From: JABMRP01 sp964444795
Lineage (GTDB): Bacteria > Planctomycetota > Planctomycetia > Pirellulales > Thermoguttaceae
Length of the DNA: 11,497 nucleotides
NCBI GenBank assembly: GCA_964444795.1
Contig: CAYUIQ010000265.1
Coordinates: 1 to 11,497, forward strand
Direction: 5' to 3'
The translations under genes were made by a program, and so were the position numbers. The notes below the pieces were generated by a model that saw nothing but the letters and a program-made list of their open reading frames with translations, did not search any database and was not told the DNA's origin. This document shows, piece by piece, positions 1-5,468 of the stretch; position 1 is the first letter of the stretch; each line of letters begins with the position of its first letter.

Positions 1-98
1 GAGTCGTCGAACTCGTCGGACCAAACCAACCGCCACGGCTCGGCGCCCGCGGGCGGAGCAAGCGACAACACCAACACGACGAGGACAAGCGTTTTCAT
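1..98 (-). CDS. GH16-type secreted glycoside hydrolase, N-terminal fragment
   Basis: This is a partial gene, cut by the left window edge. Reading leftward from the ATG at 98, the first 32 codons are open. They encode a basic start (MKT), a hydrophobic core rich in Leu and Val, and an AGA-type signal peptidase site near residue 19. The mature start then reads EPWRLVWSDEFDD. The W-x-L-V-W-S-D-E-F-D pattern is the usual first strand of family GH16 endo-beta-glucanases (laminarinase/agarase group), which cut beta-linked polysaccharides outside the cytoplasm. An AAGGA Shine-Dalgarno lies 7 nt upstream of the ATG. The ATG 5 bases further upstream runs into a stop after two codons, so 98 is the start. 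The catalytic motif lies outside the window, so the family call rests on the N-terminus only and substrate cannot be inferred. Confidence 0.72.
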   Translation of the reverse strand, partial: MKTLVLVVLVLSLAPPAGAEPWRLVWSDEFDD

Positions 99-409
99 CT
101 CATGTTCCTTGGCCAAAAGTCAAGATCACTCGAATGTGGTTCGCGCCCCGATTGTAACCCGCGCTCGCGGCGTTGAAAAGCTCACGGTGCCAAGTGCTTT
201 GTCGACTTCTGATCTTGGCGCGGCGGCTGCTTTGTTGAAAGATCTGATCAATGCGCGCGATACCTGCTACAATGTGTCGGGCGATCTGGTCGGAACGTCG
301 CTCGTGGCGTCGCGCTTCGGTATACTCGATGGGGAGATACTTGATCGTCGGAATATGTGCGAGGAAAGTTCAGACGTAACGCCTTGACGACATCTGGAGA
401 ATACGCGGC
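99..409. other. divergent intergenic region, no convincing gene
   Basis: These 311 bases separate the divergent GH16 and peptidase genes. On the plus strand an extended -10-like TGC-TACAAT (265-273) has only a poor -35 (TGATCA, 245-250). A second -10-like TATACT (321-326) has no -35. Either could serve the peptidase gene, but neither is firm. A 92-codon open frame (109-387) starts with TTG, has no Shine-Dalgarno and resembles no family I know, so it is not called as a gene. Confidence 0.5.
144..179 (-). promoter_or_regulatory. candidate sigma70-type promoter of the GH16 gene
   Basis: On the minus strand, TTTTCA (179-174; 4 of 6 to TTGACA) is followed after 17 nt by TACAAT (156-151; 5 of 6 to TATAAT). 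The predicted transcription start near 144 gives a leader of about 45 nt before the ATG at 98. This is pattern matching only. Confidence 0.38.
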
Positions 410-1954
410 ATGAAATTGCGAGCCAGAAGAGCCCTAGGAACGCTACACGGCCTGCTGCTACACACTTTCCTCTTGACGCTTCTCGCGGGCGCCGCCCGGG
501 CTGAAGTCAGCCGCACGAGCGGGCTGATCGCCGAGAAGACCGAGTGGGAGAACCCCTACTACATTACCGACTCGGGCGTCGAGGGCCCCACGCTGCTGAT
601 CACCGGCGGTCTGCACGGCAACGAGCCGGCTGGCTATCGGGCGGCCGAGCAGATTCGTCATTGGCCGATTCGACGCGGCAAGTTGATCGTCGTCCCCCAG
701 GTCAACTCGCCCGGGTTGAAACAGAATACGCGTTGGCTACCCGGCCAGTCGGAAGAACTCCGCAACGCCAACCGCAATTTCCCCAAGACGGGTACACCGA
801 ACGAAGCGCGATCGCTGCTGGTCAAGGCCCTTTGGGAGTTTGTGCAAGCGCAAGAGCCCGACTGGGTCGTCGATTTGCACGAGGGATTCGACTTCCACGT
901 GGCCAACCCCAAGTCGGTCGGTTCGAGCATCATCTACTTCGACACGCCCGAAATGCAGGAGCTTGCGGCCAAGATCCACGACGACGTGAACGCCACGATC
1001 GACGACCCCGGCCGCAAACTCGTGAAGCTATCGAAAAGCGGCCCGATCAATGGCGGCTTGGTTCGGGCGTCTGTCAAGCATCTCGGAGCCAAGGGATTCT
1101 GCTTCGAGACAACCTACCAGAAGCAACCCATCTCAACTCGCACGCGTCAACATCGCATCATGGTCCACCGCCTGATGCGCGAACTGGGAATGGTCGACGA
1201 TTGTGGCTCGGGCGTGATGACGTCCACGGCCAAAGCCGCCCAAACCCGTGTTGCCGTCTACGACGCCGGCGGAACGGGCGGCAAGGGTGTGACAAACGTC
1301 GGTCGAATCCTCGAAGACAAGCCCGCGTTCATCCTGCATCACGTTGGCCCGGCGGACATTCAGGCCGGCGTGCTGGAACAATTCGACGTGGTCATCTTCC
1401 CCGGCGGCAGCGGGAGCAAGCAGGCGGCGGCGATAGGCCGGGAGGGCTGCAAAGCCGTCCAAGAGTTTGTCGAGTCGGGCGGTGGCTATGTGGGAATCTG
1501 TGCCGGTGCGTTCCTGGCGACCGCCAAGTATGACTGGAGCCTCGCGCTGGTCAACGCGAATACGTTCACCGGCAACCGGGAGATTCCCGGCGTGGGGGTG
1601 AAATCGATGTGGTTTCGCGGGAGCGGAAAGGTGAAGATGGAACTGACCGACGAGGGCAAGAAGATTCTCGGCGACCTACCCGGCCTTGTGGAACTCGGGT
1701 ACGCCAACGGTCCCATCCTCTCGCCCGCGGGCAAGAAAGGCCTTCCCGGGTATATCCCCCTGGCCTTCTTCCGTACGGAGATCTCGAAATACGAGCCCCA
1801 GAAAGGCACGATGATCGATACGCCGGCGATCGTCGCCTCGAAGTTCGGAAAAGGCCGCGCCATCGCGATCAGCCCGCACCCCGAGGGCACCGCGGGTCTG
1901 GAATCGCTGGTGCGGCGGGCCGTGGCGTGGGTTGCTGGAGAATCTGGCCCTTAG
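410..1954 (+). CDS. secreted M14 zinc peptidase (AstE/ASPA-like) fused to a BPL_N/GATase1-like domain
   Basis: This 514-aa protein has two enzyme-like domains. Residues 1-31 form a signal peptide: Arg-rich start, Leu-rich core, cleavage near AARA|EV, and no lipobox Cys. Residues 55-260 match the succinylglutamate desuccinylase/aspartoacylase branch of M14 carboxypeptidases. HGNE supplies zinc ligands His69 and Glu72, NRNFP (121-125) has the substrate-binding Arg, DLHEG (155-159) has the third ligand His157, and FET (232-234) has the likely catalytic Glu233. Residues 280-510 resemble the BPL_N domain, a class I glutamine-amidotransferase fold. IFPGG is at 329-333, the nucleophile elbow GICAGA puts Cys364 in place, and SPHPEG gives His490 and Glu492. 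GGAGA lies 9 nt before the ATG. By family, the first half should cleave an amide or amino-acid bond outside the cytoplasm with zinc. The substrate and the chemistry of the second half are unknown. All key residues of both halves appear present. Confidence 0.85.
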   Translation: MKLRARRALGTLHGLLLHTFLLTLLAGAARAEVSRTSGLIAEKTEWENPYYITDSGVEGPTLLITGGLHGNEPAGYRAAEQIRHWPIRRGKLIVVPQVNSPGLKQNTRWLPGQSEELRNANRNFPKTGTPNEARSLLVKALWEFVQAQEPDWVVDLHEGFDFHVANPKSVGSSIIYFDTPEMQELAAKIHDDVNATIDDPGRKLVKLSKSGPINGGLVRASVKHLGAKGFCFETTYQKQPISTRTRQHRIMVHRLMRELGMVDDCGSGVMTSTAKAAQTRVAVYDAGGTGGKGVTNVGRILEDKPAFILHHVGPADIQAGVLEQFDVVIFPGGSGSKQAAAIGREGCKAVQEFVESGGGYVGICAGAFLATAKYDWSLALVNANTFTGNREIPGVGVKSMWFRGSGKVKMELTDEGKKILGDLPGLVELGYANGPILSPAGKKGLPGYIPLAFFRTEISKYEPQKGTMIDTPAIVASKFGKGRAIAISPHPEGTAGLESLVRRAVAWVAGESGP

Positions 1955-1990
1955 TAAGCGAGAGATGGATGGGTGCCTGGGGTCGAGAAA

Positions 1991-2019
1991 AGTTCAAGAC
2001 GGGGTCAGTTCAAGACGGG
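1991..2019. repeat. tandem 13-bp direct repeat
   Basis: AGTTCAAGACGGG occurs at 1991-2003 and again at 2007-2019, a 16-bp period. The 8-mer GGGGTCAG follows at 2001-2008 and recurs at 2030-2037, where it enters the inverted repeat. Nothing here is coding. Confidence 0.8.
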
Positions 2020-2029
2020 CTTCCTTCGC

Positions 2030-2104
2030 GGGGTCAGACTCGGGATTCAAATCCAGAAGGGGGCGATTTCCTGGGTCTCAATCCCGGATCCCGAGTCTGA
2101 TCCT
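2030..2104. repeat. long inverted repeat between convergent genes, REP/MITE-like or terminator
   Basis: TCAGACTCGGGAT (2034-2046) is perfectly complementary to ATCCCGAGTCTGA (2088-2100). Pairing extends outward to 2030/2104 with two G-T wobbles, giving a stem of about 17 bp around a 41-nt loop. Inside, GGGATT (2042-2047) can pair alternatively with AATCCC (2080-2085). It lies between the end of the peptidase gene (+) and the end of the 176-aa gene (-), so transcripts from both sides would carry the hairpin. There is no T-run, so a classical intrinsic terminator is not shown. A dispersed REP-like element is the other reading. Confidence 0.6.
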
Positions 2105-2137
2105 AACTTGCTTTGTCAGATTCGCTGGATCAACACA

Positions 2138-2668
2138 CTACTCCGCAAGTGATCGCCAATGCTCCACCGCATGGTCAATATCTTCTATTTTTGCACTATT
2201 CTTAAGGACACGATGAAAGAGGTTTTCTGTAACCATGATAGTAGCCATCTCTACATCCGACGCAAAGCCTGTTACGACCGGCATTTTGCCTTCAAGTGTT
2301 TCCGTATTTCCAAGATCCCAACACAAAGAGTCAAACCGTCGAACGAACGATTCTCCCAAGTAGTATGAAGCACGCATCACAAGTAGCTTGGACGGTTCGT
2401 CAAAGTCCACCGATCCTCTCTCGTACGAATCCGACTGCCGTATCCACGAAGGCAAAGATTCGTCAGGTTGACGGGGAACCGTGTGGACTTCGCTTAGAAG
2501 CCACTTTAGGACAGCGGGTACCGATTCCACCGTAAAGTCGACTGTAACGCCCTCGTCCGAAGCATACCGCACCATTTCGTTGAGAGCCTCACTTTCGACG
2601 GCGAGGTATCGCTCAAGGTACTGCTGAGCATCTTCCACTGAAAGTGATTCAAAAAAATGAAAGTCCAT
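2138..2668 (-). CDS. hypothetical protein, 176 aa, last gene of the small-gene cassette
   Basis: I do not recognise this 176-aa soluble protein. It is acidic, with no signal peptide or membrane segment. An N-terminal helical part (1-65) rich in Glu and Leu leads to a central stretch with DSYERG and DFDEPSK, then YYLGESFVRRF (about 102-112), and a C-terminal part with MPVVTG and MVTENLFHR. The aromatic YYLGESFVR helix is the most family-like feature. The overall look is of small cytoplasmic immunity-like or SUKH-like proteins, but I cannot assign it. The ATG at 2668 has AGGG 8 nt upstream and lies 12 nt after the stop of the 39-aa gene, so the two are probably cotranscribed. GC content is clearly lower than in the flanking genes, which suggests transfer. 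Confidence 0.68.
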   Translation of the reverse strand: MDFHFFESLSVEDAQQYLERYLAVESEALNEMVRYASDEGVTVDFTVESVPAVLKWLLSEVHTVPRQPDESLPSWIRQSDSYERGSVDFDEPSKLLVMRASYYLGESFVRRFDSLCWDLGNTETLEGKMPVVTGFASDVEMATIMVTENLFHRVLKNSAKIEDIDHAVEHWRSLAE

Positions 2669-2680
2669 GTCTGTGCCCTA

Positions 2681-2800
2681 TCAATACACCGTGTAATTAC
2701 CCGGCCCCAAAGTCTTGTCGATGAACTTCAACACGTCATCTTGCGCACCTTGGGGAAAATGCCAGGGGGTGTCCCCAGAACTCCCCTGCCCGCTGCTCAT
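2681..2800 (-). CDS. small hypothetical protein, 39 aa
   Basis: A short frame runs from the ATG at 2800 to TGA at 2681. It is preceded by a strong Shine-Dalgarno, AGGAG, 9 nt before the ATG. The product begins with a Ser/Gly-rich stretch (MSSGQGSSGD), then TPWHF, then an amphipathic segment DDVLKFIDKTLG and the end GPGNYTVY. The LKFIDKTLGPGNY part looks like real protein rather than noise. I know no function. Its Shine-Dalgarno leader is nearly the same 16-mer found before the 90-aa gene. It sits between the 90-aa and 176-aa genes with short gaps, as in one operon. It could also be the surviving C-terminal end of a larger gene, but the strong ribosome-binding site argues for a gene of its own. 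Confidence 0.55.
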   Translation of the reverse strand: MSSGQGSSGDTPWHFPQGAQDDVLKFIDKTLGPGNYTVY

Positions 2801-2806
2801 CTTGTC

Positions 2807-2822
2807 ACTCTCCTATACTGTT
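2807..2822 (-). repeat. Shine-Dalgarno leader repeat, copy 2 (before the 39-aa gene)
   Basis: On the minus strand this reads AACAGTATAGGAGAGT, ending 6 nt before the ATG at 2800. It differs by one base from the copy at 3120-3135. The core AGGAGAG is the ribosome-binding site. Confidence 0.6.
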
Positions 2823-2842
2823 GGTGTGTTTACGTGTTTAGT

Positions 2843-3115
2843 TCAAAGTTTCATTTTCCGATCTTCGGGGTGCTTACTGCTGTGGACTCCCAGTTTCGCC
2901 CGAATCCGCAAACGTTTTTTCAGAAGGTTGCAAAGGTATTCCACCTCATCGTCTAGCAGACTGAGTGAGGCGGATCGCCGTTGATGGGGTTTCCCATCCT
3001 TTGTTCTCGTCTGATAGCCGATTTCTATACTGATGGGGTTTTGAGGATAGCCTGACGAAACACAGAAACTCGCCGGACAGTCCTGGCCGCCCGGACCCGT
3101 GCAAAAGTGTGCCAT
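2843..3115 (-). CDS. small hypothetical protein, 90 aa, Cys-rich N-terminus and basic C-terminus
   Basis: The ATG at 3115 follows an excellent Shine-Dalgarno (AGGAG, 7 nt spacing). The 90-aa product has three early cysteines (Cys5, Cys13, Cys18) in a Gly/Pro-rich segment, then ISIEIGYQTRTKDGK, which looks like a beta hairpin, then a helix SLLDDEVEYLCNLLKKRL and a Lys/Arg-rich tail. There is no signal peptide. The early cysteines could bind a metal, but no known motif is complete. The basic tail would suit nucleic-acid binding; this is speculation. It lies 42 nt upstream of the 39-aa gene on the same strand and 34 nt downstream of the 31-aa ORF. I do not recognise the family. Confidence 0.62.
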   Translation of the reverse strand: MAHFCTGPGGQDCPASFCVSSGYPQNPISIEIGYQTRTKDGKPHQRRSASLSLLDDEVEYLCNLLKKRLRIRAKLGVHSSKHPEDRKMKL

Positions 3116-3119
3116 TTCT

Positions 3120-3135
3120 ACTCTCCTTTACTGTT
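3120..3135 (-). repeat. Shine-Dalgarno leader repeat, copy 1 (before the 90-aa gene)
   Basis: On the minus strand this reads AACAGTAAAGGAGAGT, ending 4 nt before the ATG at 3115. It matches the leader at 2807-2822 in 15 of 16 bases. The AAAGGAGAG core is a near-perfect Shine-Dalgarno and fixes the start of the 90-aa gene. Confidence 0.6.
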
Positions 3136-3149
3136 AATGGTTTCCACCC

Positions 3150-3245
3150 TTACAGGGTTCCATCGCCGTACTTCTCGATAAACGCCTCTATCGCTTTCTG
3201 TTTCCAGGGGTCCGCTCGATTGGATGGATCGCCCCACTCTTTCAA
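3150..3245 (-). CDS. possible 31-aa ORF overlapping the upstream stop
   Basis: A 31-codon frame starts with TTG at 3245 and ends with TAA at 3150. The TTG overlaps the TGA of the upstream frame (TTGA), a common coupling arrangement, and GAGGA lies a few bases upstream. The product contains KEWGDPSNRADPWKQKA followed by an IEAFIEKYGDG helix-like end. That composition looks coding and is unlike random GC-rich sequence. It may be a genuine short gene, or the detached C-terminus of the frameshifted gene before it. No function is recognisable. Confidence 0.4.
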   Translation of the reverse strand: MKEWGDPSNRADPWKQKAIEAFIEKYGDGTL

Positions 3246-3443
3246 TCCTCTTCCTCAGGGCTTGCCTCGATCACTGTTTCACCCTGATCGGATACGCTTG
3301 ATGCCTCGGAGGGTTTCTCATCAAACTGTTTCACGACGACCTGCGTCCCCGGAACCCCCAGTTTGTTGCGGTTGCGTGAACAGGGTCTCCAGCTCGATGA
3401 CCGGGCCGAGGGCTTTTAGTCTCTCCTTTTCAGAGGGGGTCAT
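3242..3443 (-). pseudogene. frameshifted small gene, about 66 aa if repaired
   Basis: From the ATG at 3443 the frame reads MTPSEKERLKALGPVIELET and then TLFTQ. It continues in the same frame as QQTGGSGDAGRRETV and stops at 3321, 40 aa in all. In the +1 frame the following sequence reads RNKLGVPGTQVVVKQFDE and goes on with an acidic Glu/Ser-rich tail to TGA at 3242. Removing one C from the CAACCGCAAC stretch joins the two into one 66-aa frame, and the span is 202 nt, exactly one base over a codon multiple. An in-frame TAA just upstream of the ATG bounds the start. The only GGAG lies 17 nt away, so the ribosome-binding site is weak. It is the first member of the small-gene cassette. The alternatives are a sequencing error or programmed frameshifting, though no classical slippery heptamer is evident. 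Function unknown. Confidence 0.5.
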
Positions 3444-3497
3444 AACACGAGCAGATTACGCTCTCCGGACGCCGATGGCAAGTGATGTTGCCCCCGG

Positions 3498-3533
3498 CTC
3501 GTGAATCATCCGGCCATTGACCGCATTTGCCAA
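3498..3533 (-). promoter_or_regulatory. candidate promoter of the minus-strand small-gene cassette
   Basis: On the minus strand TTGGCA (3533-3528; 5 of 6) is followed after 17 nt by GATGAT (3510-3505; 4 of 6). A start near 3498 would give a leader of about 55 nt to the ATG at 3443. It overlaps the opposing candidate promoter of the dehydratase gene. Confidence 0.33.
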
Positions 3534-3551
3534 GGAGCAACAATTCTCGTG
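3517..3551 (+). promoter_or_regulatory. candidate promoter of the dehydratase gene
   Basis: TTGACC (3517-3522; 5 of 6) is followed after 16 nt by AACAAT (3539-3544; 4 of 6). The expected start near 3551 leaves a leader of about 53 nt to the ATG at 3604. This also argues against a longer protein starting at the TTG at 3517, because that TTG would then lie upstream of the transcript. Confidence 0.35.
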
Positions 3552-3589
3552 GGGCAAAGATCGGCCCACACCCAGACCCCATACACGAA

Positions 3590-3594
3590 AGGGG
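3590..3594 (+). promoter_or_regulatory. ribosome-binding site deciding the dehydratase start
   Basis: AGGGG ends 9 nt before the ATG at 3604. The open frame extends 29 codons further upstream to a TTG at 3517, but that start has no ribosome-binding site and the added residues do not look like the family. Confidence 0.6.
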
Positions 3595-3603
3595 CATGAA
3601 AAC

Positions 3604-3963
3604 ATGAACCGCCCAGAAACTACGCAACCGACCGCCGAGAAGTGTGTCCCCTGCGAGGGAGGGGTCGAGAAATGCTCGCCCGAACATGTCCAGACGCGCC
3701 TGGCTGCTTTGGCCGGCTGGAAACTGACCGCCGACGGCGCTCGGATCCGCAAGGATTGGCTGGTCCGGAATTTTGCCGCCGGCATGGATTTCCTGGTTCG
3801 CGTCGGCGCGCTGGCCGAAGAGGAAGGCCACCATCCGGACGTGCATCTGGAAAACTACCGTCGGCTCTGGATCGAAATCTGGACCCACGCCGTCGGGGGA
3901 CTGTCGGAAAACGACTTCATCCTGGCGGCCAAGATCGATCGGTTGCCCATCGACCTGAAATAG
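3604..3963 (+). CDS. phhB: pterin-4a-carbinolamine dehydratase
   Basis: This 119-aa cytoplasmic protein has the usual length for the family (about 95-120 aa). It dehydrates 4a-hydroxytetrahydropterin to quinonoid dihydropterin, recycling the pterin cofactor of aromatic amino-acid hydroxylases. In bacteria without such hydroxylases its role is less clear. The active-site motif EEGHHPDV (His76, His77, Pro78, Asp79) and the THAVGGLSENDF block (His95) are intact, as is the WKLTADGARI-type second strand. The N-terminus carries the CVPCEGGV segment often seen in bacterial members. The gene converges on the beta-barrel gene with only 10 nt between stops. No hydroxylase or other pterin gene lies beside it, so the physiological partner is unknown. 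Confidence 0.92.
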   Translation: MNRPETTQPTAEKCVPCEGGVEKCSPEHVQTRLAALAGWKLTADGARIRKDWLVRNFAAGMDFLVRVGALAEEEGHHPDVHLENYRRLWIEIWTHAVGGLSENDFILAAKIDRLPIDLK

Positions 3964-3973
3964 ACGGCTGTCG

Positions 3974-5197
3974 CTAGTAGTGCCGCCCGGGATTCCACGG
4001 CCAATAGGATTTTCTCGCACCGCCGAAGAGCACTTCCAGCCCCGCGGTGAGCGAGAGGTTGTGGACCGTGTCGAATCCACCGCCGCCAAAGGCAATGTTG
4101 TCGGCACATTCCATTTGCAGGGCCAGGCCGTCGTTGAGCCGGTATCGCAACCCAAAGGCCAACGGCAGGGCAAAGACCGTCTTGGCATACCGTTGGCCCA
4201 GCCGATCCTCGAAATCGATCCGGGCCGCGCCCATGCCGATCATCGCGTAGGGACGCCAGGCTGTGTCGTCGGACAGATAGTAGATCACGTCGACATCCCA
4301 GTAGACCATGTCGCTGTCGCGACGGGAGTCGTACCGGAATCGTCGCGGATCGTCCGGCGCCAGACCGAGCAGGTCGTCGGCCGCACTCCGAGCGTTTTTG
4401 GCTCGTTGACTGTCGAACAATTCGGCCGTGCCGAAGGAGAGCCGAGTCGCGCATCCCCAGCGCGTGTCCAGATCCCAGGCCAATCGGAACCCGGCAAAAT
4501 ATCCATGTTTCTGACCGACCCAGTCATCGATCAGCGGACCGCCGATGACCATGCCCATATTCCAGCCGGCACTATACGGTCGGAATAGCCAACTCTCGCC
4601 CAGCAGCGGCCGGCCGGGGCCCTGGTCCTGATAATACGACGACCAGGGGTTCAGCGGCGCGAAGAGGTTTTGGACCACGGGCCTTTGCCCGAAACGCCGT
4701 GGCGGACACCCTTGAGGCCCACACCCGCCGGGTTGCCCTGCGGGAAGTGGCACCGCCGGAGTCGTCGCCGGCTCCCGCGGCTGATTGCCCTGCCACGTGG
4801 CGGGATCGGGCAAACTGAACACCGAACCGGGAGACGGAACGAGCGGCACGTCGATCGAGGGAACGTTCGGTTGGCCGGGCACTGCCTCGCCGTCCGGCGG
4901 CTCGACGTTCGCTGTGGGAGGGTCGTCGGCCCGCGGGCGAAATCTGATTAACACGGGCACATCGACCGGCGAGGTTGCCGTACTGGGGGAATCGCTTAGC
5001 AGCGGTTCCAATACCGGTTCCAACACCGACGGTCGGGGGTCGGTGGTCGGCTGCTGGCCGAGGGCCCAGCCGGACAGGCAGGGAATCGTTGCCGCGGCGC
5101 AGACCGCCAGCCAGCTCACACAAAGCCGTCGCAACCAGGCGATGGCATCGCGTCGTGCCAGTGGGCCAGCCAGTGGGCCAGTGGTGCCGCGGATCAT
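3974..5197 (-). CDS. secreted planctomycete-type outer-membrane beta-barrel protein
   Basis: The 407-aa product starts at the ATG at 5197. Residues 1-47 form a signal peptide with a basic WLRRL segment, a hydrophobic Ala/Leu core and likely cleavage at ALG|QQP. Residues 50-165 are a Pro-rich, low-complexity linker with a short Gly/Cys-rich patch. From about residue 210 to the end, alternating aromatic and small residues mark beta strands: YFAGFRLAWDLDTRWG, DMVYWDVDVIYYL, WRPYAMIGMGAARIDF, LALPLAFGLRYRL-like strands and LSLTAGLEVLFGG, closing with SYWPWNPGRHY. This fits an OmpA-type porin-like barrel of unknown cargo, probably in the outer membrane. The open frame runs 71 codons further upstream, but that part is Pro/Arg-rich and overlaps the promoter, so it is left out. 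The Shine-Dalgarno is weak. Function beyond envelope structure cannot be read from the sequence. Confidence 0.8.
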   Translation of the reverse strand: MIRGTTGPLAGPLARRDAIAWLRRLCVSWLAVCAAATIPCLSGWALGQQPTTDPRPSVLEPVLEPLLSDSPSTATSPVDVPVLIRFRPRADDPPTANVEPPDGEAVPGQPNVPSIDVPLVPSPGSVFSLPDPATWQGNQPREPATTPAVPLPAGQPGGCGPQGCPPRRFGQRPVVQNLFAPLNPWSSYYQDQGPGRPLLGESWLFRPYSAGWNMGMVIGGPLIDDWVGQKHGYFAGFRLAWDLDTRWGCATRLSFGTAELFDSQRAKNARSAADDLLGLAPDDPRRFRYDSRRDSDMVYWDVDVIYYLSDDTAWRPYAMIGMGAARIDFEDRLGQRYAKTVFALPLAFGLRYRLNDGLALQMECADNIAFGGGGFDTVHNLSLTAGLEVLFGGARKSYWPWNPGRHY

Positions 5198-5257
5198 GAA
5201 TCGGCCGTCCCGTCGATGGGGTGCGGGCGGGCTGCTAGGAAGGATCTTTCGCGAAGA

Positions 5258-5293
5258 GGGCGGAATTATGCCGATCGGGAGGCCCCCTGTCAA
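5258..5293 (-). promoter_or_regulatory. near-consensus sigma70-type promoter of the beta-barrel gene
   Basis: On the minus strand a perfect TTGACA (5293-5288) is followed after exactly 17 nt by CATAAT (5270-5265; 5 of 6). Transcription should start near 5258, leaving a leader of about 60 nt to the ATG at 5197. It supports 5197 over the longer open frame. Confidence 0.65.
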
Positions 5294-5439
5294 TGCGGAC
5301 CGGAGGCACCCCCCGAACGGCCGGTGGGGAGGCGGGCTGCCCCGTGGCCGATTGGCAAGGGGGCATAACATCCGGCGGTCGGGATCGGCAGCATCGGGCA
5401 CGGCTGGCACGGGTGACCCGACCTTCCGGGGGTGTTCGG

Positions 5440-5468
5440 TTGACAGCGAGAATGCCGACTAGTAGCCT
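5440..5468 (+). promoter_or_regulatory. weak candidate promoter of the pilus cluster
   Basis: The -35 element TTGACA is perfect and the spacer is 17 nt, but the -10 TAGCCT is poor. If it is used it would need an activator. The leader to the ATG at 5592 would be about 115 nt. Confidence 0.28.

Noticed and set aside
109..387. 92-codon plus-strand frame in the GH16/peptidase gap
   Set aside because: It starts with TTG, has no Shine-Dalgarno and resembles no family. It also covers the candidate promoters of both neighbours.
3109..3504. 131-codon plus-strand frame opposite the small genes
   Set aside because: The minus-strand frames have good Shine-Dalgarno sites and coding-like composition; this frame has neither and looks like their shadow.
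3517..3603. 29-residue N-terminal extension of the dehydratase
   Set aside because: The TTG start coincides with the -35 box, has no ribosome-binding site, and the extension is unlike the family. AGGGG before 3604 sets the start.
3430..4188. 252-codon minus-strand frame across phhB
   Set aside because: It is antisense to a clear dehydratase gene and overlaps the end of the beta-barrel gene; it has no family features.
5198..5410. 71-residue N-terminal extension of the beta-barrel protein
   Set aside because: It is Pro/Arg-rich, contains the promoter, and would bury the signal peptide that begins at 5197.
5405..5420. sigma54-like TGGCACG upstream of the pilus cluster
   Set aside because: The -24 half matches well, but ACCCG stands where TTGC is required, so the -12 half is missing.
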